A DNA stretch of 64,000 bases from Ceratopteris richardii (GCA_020310875.1 CM035433.1:104588758-104652757), one strand, 5' to 3'. Shown: positions 22,861-35,770, counted from the first letter of the stretch. A program made the numbers and translations. Notes: generated by a model not told the origin, from the sequence alone.

Positions 22861-23298
22861 GAGGTTGGCTGTAGAGAGCTCATGGAGAAGGCAACGGTGA
22901 AGACTACGCGGCAAGGCGTGGAGAAAACATGATTTCACAATCGGCCTCCGTTTGCTATGAAAATCCGCGTGAAGGTAGAAGACCTCAAAATATTTTCGGG
23001 AGTTATCCCTTTAGGGTCACTTGTTTTTGTCAGATCGAAGTTTTGGAGCCATCGCCACCTCCATTTCGAGCCCGCAAGATGGGGCCCAAAGAAAAACCAG
23101 GTCAGTTTCAAAAATTGTAACTCGAGTTGTGTTCGGCGACACTCATATATTCCAGATCCAAAATTTCAAGCAATTCCGTGTACTGTTGATACACGAAAAC
23201 TGTGTTGTTCTGAGATCAAAATGTCACATCATAGTGCGACAGTGTTCAAGCAAAAGTGATGCTTGTAGTGTTTTCTAGTGTTGTGAATTGTTGCAGGA

Positions 23299-24355
23299 AT
23301 GGCAAACACAGATGGAATGAGTCAGCTTACGAGCGATAATTTGGACAAGAACAACTTCCATGTTTGGAGATTCAGAATGACGAATTTCTTGATGGGAAAA
23401 GGCTATTGGAAGTACATCGAAGGAGAGAATGAAAATGCTCCACAGTTACCAGAAAGGAATCAGACTGCAGACCAGTTAAGAGCATATGAGGAATGGAATC
23501 AAGGAGCACGAAAGGTAATGTATTGGCTATCTGTTAGCATACAGGATAACATGATTGGACACATACAAGATGCCAAGACTCCAAAAGAGGCTTGGAACAG
23601 TTTGGTCACTTTGTATGAGACTAATACAAAGGCACGGAAATTGCAACTCAAGAATGATCTGCATACATTGGAAAAGAAGAGCATGTTGATAAGTGACTAC
23701 ACTCTAAAAATCAAAAGCATATGTGAGTCACTTGCATCTATTGGCGTGAATGTAGATGATGATGATAAGGTGGAAGTGTGCCTTCATGGTTTAGGGGCTG
23801 CATATAAGCAGTTCAGAACTTCCATATAGACAAGGGAAAATATTCTGAATTTTGCTGATCTGGTATCTATGCTGATTATTGAAGAACAGAATCTTGGTGA
23901 GGATTCAAACTCCCAAGGAAAGCCTAGTTCTAAGCAGGTATTCTACTCTGGCAGAGGAAGAGGCAGAGGTAGAGGTTTTGGAAGTGGAAGAGGAGATAGT
24001 AACCAAGACCAAGGTCAACAACAGAATCATGTAGGAGGAAGCGGACAATTTCGAGGCAGGGGGAGCCAAAGAGGTCGTAGAAATTTCCAAAGAAATGATT
24101 CAGGTAATGATAGTAAAGGATGTTGGAATTGTGGTAAACCTGGACACTTTGAACGTGGTTGCAAGTTGAAGAATCAAAATAACAGAAGGCAGCAAAACAA
24201 CTATGCATCCACAAGTGCAGATGATTCTGAGAAGCTGTTTATGGTTGAATGCCACATGATAAATACGATGTCTACTGGTGTTTCAAAATCGAATGATAAT
24301 GTTTGGTATGTTGATTTAGGTGCTTCAAATCACATGACCAGTCATGTAGAATGAT
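23299..24355 (+). pseudogene. Element B gag and protease start, interrupted
   Basis: MANTDGMSQLTSDNLDKNNF opens a Copia gag (UBN2 type, with WRFRMTNFLMGKGYWKYIEG and AWNSLVTLYETNT). A TAG after SI at 23827-23829 interrupts it. The frame resumes through an Arg/Gly-rich stretch (about 23945-24090) and a CCHC zinc knuckle CWNCGKPGHFERGC (24121-24162). The protease site reads VDLGASNHM near 24310, with Leu in place of the Ser of DSGAS. A TGA follows at about 24353. Confidence 0.92.
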
Positions 24356-27300
24356 TTAGTAGTTTTCAAAAAATGCCAGTTCCTGGATATGTTGAAACAT
24401 GTGATGATACATCGCATCCTATTGAGCATACAGGAAACATAGCATTGTCTATGGAGGATGGGAAGGTAAAACATCTTGCTGATGTGTTGCATGTTCCAAA
24501 TATAACAAAGAATCTGGTTTCTGTTGGACAAATGGTTGACCAAAGATTACAAGTTAGGTTCAATGCTGATGGATTATATGTAGAAGAGTAGAAGCAGGAT
24601 GGACGATTGGTTGCCAAAGGAAATAAAGTGGGTAGGATGTTCAGCTTAAATGTGAAGATTCTTGAAATGAATGCAGCCATGTTTGCAAAAGGTTCAGGAG
24701 TTATTGCAGATATAGAGATATGGCACAAACAGATTGGACATGCAAACTTGCAAAGGCTGAAACTGATGCAGTCAAGATTGTCCATGGACTACCAAATTTC
24801 AAAGTTTCAAAAATGCAAATGGTATGTGCAACATGTCAATTTGGTAAACATTAAAGAGCATCATTTCCACATGACAAGCATGTTAGTGAGAATGTACTAG
24901 AAGTAGTACATACAGATGCTTGGGGTCCAACAAAGACCACATCTATGGGTGGTTGCAGGTTTTATGTTACTTTCATTGATGAACATACATGCAAAGTATG
25001 GGTATATTTCGCGAAAGAGAAGAGCGAGGTGTTCACTCACTTCCAGATTTTTAAAGTTATGGTGGAAAAGCAGACAAGGAAGTACATTTAGACATTAAGA
25101 TCTGATGGAGGAGGTGAATACATGTCAAATGAGTTCAACAGTTTTCTAAAAAATCAAGGAATTTGGCATCAGTTTTCATGCAGGTACACACCACAACAGA
25201 ATGGCATTGCTGAATGCAAAAATAGATATATTGCAGAAATAGCAAGAGCCTTAATGGGTGAGAAGAATATGCCTCATTGTTATTGGGCACAAGCTATGCA
25301 TACTGCTGTATACATCATGAATAGAACTACGACTGCTGCTGTACATCAAGTTACACCTGAAGAGAAGTTTAGAGGTAAAAAGCCAAACTTATCACATTTG
25401 CAAGTTTTTAGCTGTACTGCATATGTACATGTCTCAGATGAATTGAGGACGAAGCTTGATCCAAAAGCAGAAAAGTGTCTCTTCATTGGATACTCCCTTG
25501 AGCAAAAGGGATATAAATGTTATAACCCACTCACACGAAAGATAAAGGTGAGCAGAGATGTGGTATTTGATGAAATGTCAAGCTTCTATGCAGATGCCAA
25601 AGAAGGATTGAGTCTTGAACCAAATGAGAAAGAAAATGTTGAAAAATCAAGTGCAGAATCTTAGGTTTTGAGTGGACCGGATGCATCACCAAGCAATAGT
25701 TCCAACTCAACTCCATGGAGTGGAAGATTACGTGGAAATTTCAGTCCAACAAATTCATCAAATACATCCAAGAAAGGTAAAGAAAAGCTTTCTGCTAGTC
25801 ATATAACATGTGCAAGTTTTGAAGACATTGATGGAGATTCAAGTGGTTCAGAAAAGAGTCTTGATGAGGAACTTGGATTGCCCTCTATGAAGACTCTAGG
25901 AATAAGAAGGGCACATGCAGATGATACAAGGAGAAGTGAGACAGGACCAAGAAGATCTGGGAGGATGAGGAATTCAGTGCAACAATTGACATATGATAGT
26001 TACATGGCTCGTCATTATGCCTACATGACAAAGGTAATACAAGATGCTGAACCTTCTTGCTTTGAAGATGCAATTGGAATTGCAGATTGGGAAAAAGCCA
26101 TGGATGAGGAGATGGCTGCACTTTATGGAAATGATACATGGAGGCTTGTTCCATTGCCGCAAGGAAAGAAACCCATAGGCTATAAATGGGTTTACAAGGT
26201 AAAGCATAATGTTGATGGTAGCATAAGCAGATATAAAGCACGATTGGTAGCTAAGGGATATGCACAGACATATGGCATTGATTATGAGGAAACATTCAGC
26301 CCTATAGCTAAAATGTCTACGGTTAGGACACTTGTTGCATTAGCTACAAGAAAAGGATGGACTTTGCATCACATGGATGTGAAGAATGCTTTCCTCCATG
26401 GGGAGTTACAGGAAGAAGTATATATGGACCAACCACAAGGATATGAAGATTCAAAGCATCCAGAATATGTTTGCAGGTTGCAAAAGACTTGGTATGGGTT
26501 GAAGCAGGCTCCGCGTGCATGGCATACAAGGATTGCTGATTACTTAACTAGCATTGGGTTTTCTATGTGTGATGCAGATCATTCACTGTATGCAAGGAAG
26601 GCTGATGATGGCATCACGATTATGGCCATCTATGTTGATGACTTGATTGTAGGTGGCGATAATGAAGAAAGCATCAAAGAGGTAAAGCAACTTCTTATGC
26701 AGGAATTTGACATGAAAGATCTTGGTGTGCTGTGCTATTTCTTGGGCATTGAGTTTATACATACAAAAAGAGGTATATGGAAGTCGCAAAGGCAATATGC
26801 CTTGAATATGCTGCAAAAGTATGGTATGGCTGGTTGTAAGCCAATTTCTGTGCCATTAGATCAGAATTTGAAGTTGGATACTACATCAAGTGAAGCATTG
26901 GAAAATGATACTATGTAGAGGAAAATTGTGGGAAGTCTTATATACCTTACAATTACATGGACTGATTTAAGCTATACTGTTGGACTTGAAAGTCAGTTTA
27001 TGTAGGTTCCCAGGAAGCCACATTTGGATGCTCTGAGGCACACTCTACGTTATGTGAGTGCTACTTTGGATTATGCATTGTTTTATGAAGCTGGTGTAGA
27101 GTTGCAGGTTCCTGGATACACCGATGCAGATTGGGCTGATAGTACTCCAGATAGATCGAAGATCTACTAGTTGCTTTCTTTTCTCACTTGGAGGTGCAAC
27201 TATTACATGGAGCAGTAAGAAGTAACCCACTGTTGCTTCGTGGAGTACAGAGGCTGAGTATAGAGGTGCTGCAGTGGTAGCATGTAAGGCATCATGGCTG

Positions 27301-27596
27301 GATATGTTACTTGCAGATTTAGGTGTGGAAGTGCAAAAGCCTATCACTATCTATTGTGATAATCTTAGCCGCATACAGTTAGCACGGAACACTGTTTTCC
27401 ATGCTAGAACAAAGCATATCGATGTACATTATCACTTCATCAGAGAGAAGGTATCAGCAGGTGATATTGATCTTGTTTATGTGAGAACAGAAGAGCAGGT
27501 TGCGGATATTTTTACCAAAGCACTTGGAGCTGAGAAGTTGAAGAAGTTTTGGGAGATGCTTCGATTCCAGGATATTGCGTTGAGCTTGAGGGGGAG
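24356..27596 (+). pseudogene. Element B pol (protease-integrase-RT-RNase H), interrupted
   Basis: Protease continues at 24373-24591. GAG-pre-integrase (IWHKQIGHANLQRLKLM) is at 24716-24780, with a frameshift just before the CATCQFGK zinc pair. The integrase core has VVHTDAWGP near 24905, LRSDGGGEYMS near 25095 and QQNGIAECKNR near 25195. RT (25668-26918) has KWVYKVKHNVDGSISRYKAR, KQAPRAWHTR and YVDD at 26631-26642. RNase H (27235-27600) has STEAEYRGA, IYCDNLSRIQLA and KHIDVHYHFIREK. In-frame stops, mostly TAG (for example 25090, 25661, 26916), are scattered across it. The domains are complete in outline but cannot be expressed as one polyprotein. Confidence 0.93.
27585..27596 (+). other. Polypurine tract of element B
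   Basis: The purine-rich GAGGGGGAG sits directly before TGTTGAGATA, the 3' LTR start at 27597. Confidence 0.8.
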
Positions 27597-27972
27597 TGTT
27601 GAGATATCAAGCTCAACATGTGATGATCCAGGATGACACGTACCAGTCTTTTGTTTCTCTAACATGTATAGTGGTCACGCCGGTATATGTTAGGGATACT
27701 TCATTGAGCTTTATTAGATTTATATACCGAGAGTGATGGCACATTTGTTTCTTGCCAGCTCACTCATTCATGGACATTAGGTTTTTCCTTATGTACTGAT
27801 CTTTATATATTGCACTTGTTGTATTCTTGTTTTTAGGTCATTCTTGTACATTCCTTTTATGTAATAGAAGAAGAAGAAGATCATTCTTCCTTGCCTCAAT
27901 CTGTGTGTGTTCTTCTCCTTGAGAGTGAGAGTGTGTGTGTGAGCTCTCTTCCTTATCTCCTTCCTCCTCACA
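27597..27972 (+). repeat. 3' LTR of element B
   Basis: Matches 22472-22848 with scattered substitutions (C/T at several sites) and a small TATA insertion (TTATATACCGAG against TTACCGAG). It ends CCTCACA before the duplicated CCATA. Confidence 0.94.
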
Positions 27973-27977
27973 CCATA

Positions 27978-28004
27978 CCACTTCCAACATATGGTATTCA
28001 GAGC
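27978..28004 (+). other. LTR C terminus followed by a primer-binding-site-like sequence
   Basis: The last 12 bases of the interrupted right LTR of element C (ending CCAACA at 27989) are followed by TGGTATTCAGAGC (27992-28004). This is the initiator-Met site with one extra T. A site of this kind normally follows a 5' LTR, so this LTR may once have headed a second, tandem element. The Gypsy sequence begins within a few bases. Confidence 0.6.
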
Positions 28005-28372
28005 TTAGAATACCAATAGGTTGTGCTAGTATGCATCCAATTGCAAAGTTGGATGCATCCACATGAATATGGAATGGCTTATTCCAATAGGGTACTTTTA
28101 GAATGAATGCTAAACTTAATCTTTTCTTCAACTCATTAAAAGCCTTTTCACAGTCTTATGTCCATGTAAATTGTGTCAAGAACCTGTACAATGGTTTGGC
28201 AATTATAGCATACATGTGGATGAATTGTCGATAATATCCACAATGTCCCATAAAATCTTGTACTTCTTTAGCATTTTGTGGTCGAGGTAAGTCTAGGATT
28301 ACCTTGATCTTGTCTTCATCTATCTAGATGCCATTTTTGGAAACAATGTGTCCCAAAATTTTACCTTGCCTT
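28005..28372 (-). pseudogene. Tat-type Gypsy RT/RNase H piece (left part of a split element)
   Basis: On the minus strand: GKILGHIVSKNGI, then VILDLPRPQNAKEV, GHCGYYRQFIHMYAIIAKPL and the RNase H start HIHVDASNFAIGCILAQPIG. Its upstream continuation is 38051-38063 and 56198-58958; the Copia A2 block and the giant Tat element were inserted between. About 250 bp of RT seems to be missing between this piece and 38051. It is cut on the left by the element C terminus and primer site. Confidence 0.85.
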
Positions 28373-28470
28373 AAATTTTCTACATGTTTAGTAGAATTTG
28401 ACTGGGTAGTTTTGTTCAACTTTTTGAGATATAATCAATTTTCTGCATCAATGTATTTAAGTCACCGGGC

Positions 28471-30964
28471 ATGGCTGAAAGCAGTGATGTATTCCATATG
28501 TTGGCTATTGAGGATAAGCTGGATGGTACCAACTACCCATTATGGGCTTATATGATGCGTCATGTATTGGTTGCAAAAGGACTATGGATTATTGTGCAGG
28601 GTGTTGAAAGACGTCCTGTTACACCTACGAATACAGGTACTGCAAATACAGGTGCTGGAGCGGATGGAGATGGTGTCGAAGATGATGATATTCTACAGAT
28701 TCCTGTTCGTGCTCCTATTTCTATTGCACCTACTATAGAGAAAATTTGTTGGGATGGCAGAGATGCTCATGCACAGGCATTGATAGCTTTGTCTATCAAA
28801 CGTGCCACTATTTCTCACATTCACTCTTGTAGAATAGCTAAGGATGCTTGGGATACACTTGCCACATTGTATCAGGCTAGGAATGAGGCTCGTGTTGCTT
28901 ACCTCTGAAAACAATTGGAGAGTGAGCACATGAATGAAGGTGATTCTATGGATAGTTTTCTCACAAATATCAAGGATTTGAAAGAACAATTGATTTTTGC
29001 TGATGAAGTTATACCAGATAGCTCACTTGTGCAGACTGTTCTGAATGGTCTTCCTGACTCATATCAGAGTTTTGCTTCTACTCTTCATTTGATGATGAAA
29101 GGCAATCCAAATGCCTTGTCATTTGAGGAGTTAGTCTCTGTTCTATTGTACGAAGACTAGTCTAGGCCAAACATGTCTATTATGTGTGTTGAAAATCAAG
29201 CTTTCCTGGCTAATCAGAAGGGCAAAGGTAAATCGAGCTTTTCTACTAGTAAGCAGAAATCTGTAAATGCTGCACATTGGAAGAAGGAAGACAAAGATGA
29301 GAAGAAATTAGAAAAGCAGAAATTGTTTTACAAATACTATAAAGCAAATGATCATGTCATCAAGAGCTGTCCAAAACTGGCTGCTAAAGAGGCGAAGAAG
29401 AAAGAGGCCAGAATGGTTGTTGGAGAGGCCTCTACACCAAAAACAGAGTCTGTTGACCTTGAGCAAGAAGAAGAATGGGCATTTACTACTGTTTGCAGTT
29501 TAGACCCATCTTCTCATGAGCACTGCATGTCTATAGTATACTCAAATGTTTGGTACTTTGATAGAGGGGCGACCAAACATATTACCTCGCAACATAGTTT
29601 CTTCTCTTCACTTGAGCCTGCCCCTACAGAGAATACTGTTATAGCAACAACTCCTATCGTGTTATGGGAGTTGGCGAGATCATTTTGACTACTGCTGATG
29701 GTAGTTCTTTCACTTTGTCAGATGCTTTGTTTGTGCAAGGATCAAGAAAAATCTGTTATCAGTGTCTGCATTAGCCAAGATTGGCTTGGTTATGACATTT
29801 TTTGATGATAGATGTATAGTTCATGATCTGTCAAATGGTGATGTCATTATTGCTTATGGCATTTAATGTCATGGGATGTATAATCTCATAGACTATGAAA
29901 GATGTGTAAATGATTTGGCATGTGCAGTACATGATACTCAGGTGATGTCAGATGCAAAGCTTTCGCATGCACGCTTTGGTCATCTCGATTTTGCTAGTTT
30001 TCTACGCCTGCAAAAATTTAAAATGGTGTCCTCTTTTCCCAAACTTGAGGCACCCGGTAAACATGTACGTGAAGACTGTATTTTGGGCAAAATGCAATGT
30101 TCTTCCTTTCCAAAAGATGGTTCAGTTTGGGCTACTAAAAAATTGCAGCTTGTACATAGTGATGTCTATGGTCCTATGTAGATACCTTTTCGGAACTATC
30201 TTTACTTCGTGACTTTCATCGATGATTTTTCCAGGCATGCATGGATATATCCATTGTAGGCAAGTCCGAAGTGTTTATGTGCTTCAAAGAATTGTTTTGG
30301 CTGAAAATCTGTCAACATGTAAAATGGGCACCCTCCTTTCTAATCGAGGGGGGGGAATATATGTCTTCTGACTTTAATGCATTTTTGGCTGAATGTGGGA
30401 TAAAACATCAGTGTATAAGGCCATATACAACTCAATAGAATGTAGTTGTTGAATGAAAGAACATGTCACTCATGGAGATGGCGAGGTGTATGGTCAAGAG
30501 TCAGGCTTTACCACATAGTTTCTGGCTTGAGGCTGTTATGTGTGTAGCATGAACACGCGTCCCACTAAAACACTGTAGTCTATCACTCTATATGAGGCTT
30601 GGCATGGTCGCAAGCCATCTGTTGCACATCTGCATGTTTCTGGTTGTATGGCATATGCATTAGTGCTTGAACAACATCGCAAAAAATTGGATGATAAAGT
30701 AGTAAAATATATTTTTGTTGGGTAGAGTTCTGAAAGTAAAGGCTATCATCTGTATCATCCACAAACTAAACAAATTCTGGTTAGCCATGATGTTGTTTTT
30801 GTGGAAGATACTATTCAACCATTACTTTCATGTACTAAGGAGACATCTGTTAGCTCCAAAGACATGTATGATACTTTGCTGCCTCTTTTTACAGGTGGAC
30901 AATCTAGTGCTGGTCCTAATGAGACAACTTCTCAACCTTTGCAGGTTGCATGTGATGATGTAGA
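28471..30964 (+). pseudogene. A2 gag, protease and integrase, decayed
   Basis: MAESSDVFHML starts gag in the same place as in A1. A TGA after RVAYL (28906-28908) and a TAG after LLYED (29158-29160) interrupt it. The zinc knuckle has decayed (KYYKANDHVIKSC). The protease site reads FDRGATKHIT, with Arg replacing the Ser of DSGA. Integrase shows HSDVYGPM followed by TAG, then lost or shifted frames around 30180-30560. The linker (CTKETSVSSKDMYDTLLPLF) reaches the A1 insertion. Many stops are TAG where A1 has CAG. Confidence 0.92.
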
Positions 30965-31194
30965 TGTTGATATATTTAGGTAGTGATGTGTGTGAACACT
31001 CTAGGACCGCCGGGGCACTTTTTTCCCTCTTTAGGAGGTTTTTTTCCCCCGGCTTGTATATACGCCTATTGCCCTAATGGGCTACTTATCTTTGTACATT
31101 CTCAAGTAATACATTCAGTCTTGTGTGTTGTGCTCCAAGCTTCTTCCTCTTCCTTGTGCTGTTCGCGTGCTTCCGCAGACGTCTAACTCCAACA
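30965..31194 (+). repeat. 5' LTR of A1
   Basis: TGTTGATATATTTAGG to CTAACTCCAACA. TGTATATA near 31055 is a TATA-like promoter element, and a poly-T/poly-C block (TTTTTTTCCCCCGG) precedes it. It differs from the 3' LTR at CTATTGCCC/CTATGGCCC and TCTCAAG/TCTCTAG. Confidence 0.96.
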
Positions 31195-31196
31195 AT

Positions 31197-31208
31197 TGGT
31201 ATCAGAGC
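31197..31208 (+). other. Primer-binding site of A1
   Basis: TGGTATCAGAGC lies two bases after the LTR end and is complementary to initiator tRNA-Met. The leader to the gag start (31209-31430) has no further recognisable signal. Confidence 0.95.
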
Positions 31209-31430
31209 AGGTCGTTGCTTCTTCTAGGGCGCCATCGACACTCCTCCGTTTGTAGTCTCAGATTCGCACAAAATTTCGTCCTTTTGTGCCAAAGGTATAT
31301 ACCAGTTTCTGTTCGCCAGTTTAAGCGTCTCGAAGTCTGCTACAGGTCTAGCAGAACTCGTCTGGGCAGTTCTGCTCAACTTTTTGAGATACAGTCAATT
31401 TTCTGCATCAAGGTATTTTAGTCACCGGCC

Positions 31431-34400
31431 ATGGCTGAAAGCAGTGATGTATTCCGTATGTTGGCTGTTGAGGATAAGTTGGATGGTACCAACTACCCAT
31501 TATGGGCTTATATGATGCGACATGTACTGGTTGCAAAAGGATTGTGGAGCATTGTGCAGGGTGTTGAAAGACGTCCTGTTACACCTGTAACGACAGGTAC
31601 TGCAAATACAGGTGTTGGAGCTGATGAAGATGGTGTCGAAGATGATATTCCGCAGATTCCTGTTCGTGCTGCTGTTTCCGTTGCACCTACTGTAGAGCAG
31701 ATTCGTTGGGATGGCAGAGATGCCCAGGCACATGCATTGATAGCTTTGTCTGTCAAACATGCCATTATTCCTCACATTCGCTCTTGCAGAATAGCAAAGG
31801 ATGCTTGGGATACACTTACCACTTTGTACCAGGCTAGGAATGAGGCTCGTGTTGCTTACCTCCGAAAACAGTTGGAGAGTGAGCACATGAATGAAGGTGA
31901 TTCGATGGACAGTTTTCTTACAAAGATCAAAGACCTGAAGGAACAATTGATTTCTACTGATGAGGTTATACCAGATAGCTCACTTGTGCAGACCGTTCTG
32001 AATGGCCTTCCTGATTCATATCAGAGTTTTGCCTCTACTCTTCGATTGATGATGAAAGGCAATCCGAATGCCTTGTCATTTGAGGAATTAGTCTCTGTTC
32101 TGTTGCAGGAAGATCAGTCCAGGCAGAACAGGTCCATTATGCGTGTTGCAGATCAAGCTTTCCTGGCTAGTCAGAAGGGCAAAGGAAAATGGAGCTCTTC
32201 TACTAGTAAGCAGAAATCTGCAAATGCTGCACAATCGAAGAACCAGGATAAAGATGAGAAGAAATCAGAAAAGCAGAAATTGTTCTGCAAGTACTGTAAA
32301 GGAAATGATCATATTATAAAAAACTGTCCAAAACTGGCTGCTAAAGAGGCAAAGAAGAAAGAGGCTGGAATGGTTGTTGCAGAGGCCTCTACACCAAAAA
32401 CAGAGTCTGCAAATCTTGTGCAGGAAGAAGAATGGGCATTTACTACTGTCTGCAGTTTTGACCCATCTTCTCATGATCAGTGCATGTCTGCAGTAGACTC
32501 AGATGTTTGGTACTTTGACAGTGGGGCGACCAAACATATTACCTCGCAGCGCAGTTTCTTCTCTTCACTCGAGCCTGCCCCTACAGGGAATACTGTCACA
32601 TGCGCCAATAACTCCTCTTATCCTGTTATGGGAGTTGGTAAGATCATTCTGACTACTGCTGATGGTAGTTCTTTCACTTTGTCAGATGCTTTATTTGTGC
32701 CAGGGATCAAAAAGAACCTGTTATCAGTTTCTGCATTAGCCAAGATTGGCTTGGTTGTGAAATTCGTTGATGATAGGTGTACAGTCCATGATCTCTCAAA
32801 TGGCGATGTGATTATTGCTTCTGGCATTTTATGTCGTGGGCTGTATAAGCTCATAGACTATGAAAAATCTGTGAATGATTCGGCATGTGCAGTTCATGAT
32901 TCTCAGGCTATGTCAGATGCAAAGCTTTGGCATGCACGCTTTGGTCATCTGAATTTTGCTAGTTTGTTACGCTTGCAGAAATCTGAAATGGTGTCCTCTT
33001 TGCCCAAACTTGAGGCACCTGGAAAACATGTTTGTGAAGGCTATATTTTGGGCAAAATGCAGCGTTCTTCCTTTCCAAAAGATGGTTCAGTTCGGGCTAT
33101 GCAGAAATTGCAGCTTGTACATAGTGATGTCTGTGGTCCTATACAGACACCCTCTTTTGGAAATTACCTTTACTTCGTGACTTTCATTGATGATTTTTCC
33201 AGGCATGCATGGGTATATCCACTCAAAGCAAAGTCCAAAGTGTTCATGTGCTTCAAACAGTTTTTGGTTTTGGCTGAAAATCTGTGAGCATGTAAAATGG
33301 GCACCCTCCGTTCTGATCGAGGGGGGGAATATATGTCTTCAGATTTTAATGCATTTCTGGCTGAACGTGGGATAAAACACCAGTGTACAGTGCCGTATAC
33401 ACCTCAACAGAATGGAGTTGCTGAACGAAAGAACAGGTCACTCATGGAGATGGCGAGGTGCATGGTCAAAAGTCAGGCTTTACCACATAGTTTCTGGCTT
33501 GAGGCTGTCATGTGTGCAGCATATGTACTGAACAGGTGTCCCACCAAAGCGTTGCAGTCTATCACTCCATATGAGGCTTGGCATGACCGCAAGCCATCTG
33601 TTGCTCATCTGCGTGTTTTTGGTTGTTTGGCATATGCATTAGTGCCTGAACAACATCACAGAAAATTGGATGATAAGGCAGTAAAATGTATTTTTGTTGG
33701 GTACAGTTCTGAAAGTAAAGGCTATCGTCTGTATCATCCACAGACTAAACGCATTCTGGTTAGCCGTGATGTTGTCTTTGTGGAAGATGCTATTCAGCCA
33801 TTGCTTTCATGTACTAAGGAGACATCTGTTAGCTCCAAAGACATGTATGATACTTTGATGCCTCTTTTTACAAGTGGACAGGCTAGCGCTGGTCCTAATG
33901 AGGCAACTTCTCAGCCTTTGCAAGTTTCATATGATGATGCGGATCATTCCATTTCTGATGCAGATTTACATGATGCACTTGTTGATGAGAGAGCTGATAT
34001 TGAACAGGCAAAAACTATGCCAAAATGGCTGGTGCAGACTTTGCGTGACAGCAAATTAGATGCACCTTTGTCATATCGTACTCGTTCAGGCTCTCATAGT
34101 ACCTCCTTTGCATTAGATTTCTATGCTATGGCTGCACCTAGTCTCTGTGATGAGAATGAGCCTGTTTCTTTTGATGAAGCACAAAATTCAGAAAATTGGA
34201 TGGCTGCTATGCAATCTGAATATGATGCTATAATGAAGAATGGTACATGGTCTTTATGTGACTTGCCTCCTGGCAAGAAGGCCATTGGCACTAAGTGGGT
34301 ATACAAGCTGAAGCGTAAACCTGATGGTACAGTTGACAGGTATAAGGCTAGGCTTGTTGCAAAGGGTTATGCGCAGGAAAGAGGCATTGATTTTGATGAG

Positions 34401-35696
34401 ACCTTTGCACCTACATGCCGTATGACTACTGTTCGGAGCATTTGTGCACTTGCAGCCCATCATGGTTGGAATGTAAATCAGTTGGACATTAAAACATCAT
34501 TTTTGAATGGTGACTTGCATGAAGAAGTGTATGTTTTTCAGCCCCGTGGCTTTGTGCAGAAAGGGCATGAAAACCAGGTGTGCAGGTTAAAGAAGGCGTT
34601 ATATGGTTTAAAGCAAGCACCACGTGCTTGGTATGAGAAAATACATGCCTATCTGATTGCACATGGTTTTGAGAACAGTCCAACTGAAAGCACCTTATAT
34701 GTTAAGCGTGCTAATGATGTGCTTTTGATCATTGTTGTCTATGTAGACGACATGCTGCTCACTGGTCCTCTTGAGAAGCATATTGCTGATTTCAAGGCTG
34801 ATTTGCATGCCTCATTTGAGATGTCTGATTTGGGGCATTTGCATCACTATTTGGGCATTCAGTTTATGCAAGTTGATGGTGGAATGGCTTTGTGTCAAAC
34901 GAAATATATTGACACATTATTGCAGCATTTTGGCCTTGAAGACTGTAAGCCTATTGCCACTCCTATGGAGACAGGTTTACGATTGAGTCTTCATGATGCT
35001 GGAGATGCATTTGATGCTGTTCTCTATCAGTAGGCTGTTGGATGCTTGATTTACTTATGCATTACTCGGCCAGATATTCAGTTTGCTGTCTCACAGATGA
35101 GCAGGTTTATGCATTGCCCAGGAGTCACGCATTGGAAAGCGGTTAAGCGCATCTTTCGCTACTTGAGTGGTACTCGGCTACTTGGGTTGTTTTATCCCAA
35201 GGGGGGATCACTACCGCCAGATTTGCATGCTTTTTCTGACTCAGATTGGGCTGGTTGCTATGACACTCGTGTGTCCACCAGTGGTTTTTGCTTCATGCTT
35301 GGTAGCTCATGTATATCTTGGTTGAGCAAGAAGCAGCCTACTGTGGCCACTTCCAGTTGTGAGGCTGAGTATAGGGCAGCTTTCACAGCGACTGTTGAGT
35401 GTGTGTGGCTCAGACGCCTTATGGCTGATTTGGGTGTTAGCCAGTCTTCTGCCACCACCATCTTCACTGACAGTCAGAGCGCATTGGCAGTTGCGAGGAA
35501 CCCTGTGTTCCATGCTCGCACTAAGCACATTGAGGTGCATTATCACTATGTCAGGGAGAGGTTCTTTGCTGGGGAGATCAGCTTGGCATATGTGCCCACG
35601 CAGGAGAACATTGCAGACCTTTTCACGAAGGCTCTGCCTAGGGAGAAGTTTGAAGCTTTCCGCAAAGCTTTGGGCTTACTTCCTTTTGTGGAGTGA
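31431..35696 (+). pseudogene. A1 gag-pol polyprotein, nearly intact (1422 codons, two nonsense codons)
   Basis: One frame runs from MAESSDVFRML to a TGA at 35694-35696, broken only by TGA at 33285-33287 (TCA in relatives) and TAG at 35031-35033 (CAG in relatives). Gag fills residues 1-280, with a CCHC knuckle (CKYCKGNDHIIKNC) from residue 286. The protease DSGA Asp is residue 363. GAG-pre-integrase (WHARFGHLNF) follows; its CEGC pair reads CEGY. The integrase triad is D566, D629 and E665 (35 residues between the last two). RT has YVDD with Asp 1106 and 1107. RNase H has SCEAEYRA, FTDSQSALA and KHIEVHYHYVRE. The encoded proteins would package, reverse-transcribe and integrate the element. Confidence 0.95.
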
Positions 35697-35760
35697 TTTC
35701 CACATAGCTCGGCACTTCCTTATACATGTGTGCCAGCTCCTTGTTCACCGCATCACTCCC

Positions 35761-35768
35761 AGGGGGGA
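35761..35768 (+). other. Polypurine tract of A1
   Basis: AGGGGGGA sits three bases before TGTTGATATA, the start of the 3' LTR. Confidence 0.85.
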
Positions 35769-35770
35769 TT

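Larger units (their letters stand above)
22472..27972 (+). mobile_element. Complete Ty1/Copia element B, TSD CCATA
   Basis: LTRs at 22472-22848 and 27597-27972 (377 and 376 bp, TGTTGAGAT...GACA/CACA) are about 95 % identical by eye. CCATA occurs at 22467-22471 and 27973-27977 as the target-site duplication. The insertion target is the last bases of the right LTR of element C. Inside are a primer-binding site, leader, gag, protease, integrase, RT, RNase H and a polypurine tract in Copia order. All structural parts are present, but the coding frame has many stops, so this is an old full-length copy. Confidence 0.95.

Noticed and set aside
35258..35546. Minus-strand frames opposite RNase H in the Copia copies
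   Set aside because: They recur antisense to every family-A RNase H region and mirror its codons; there is no independent evidence of an antisense gene.
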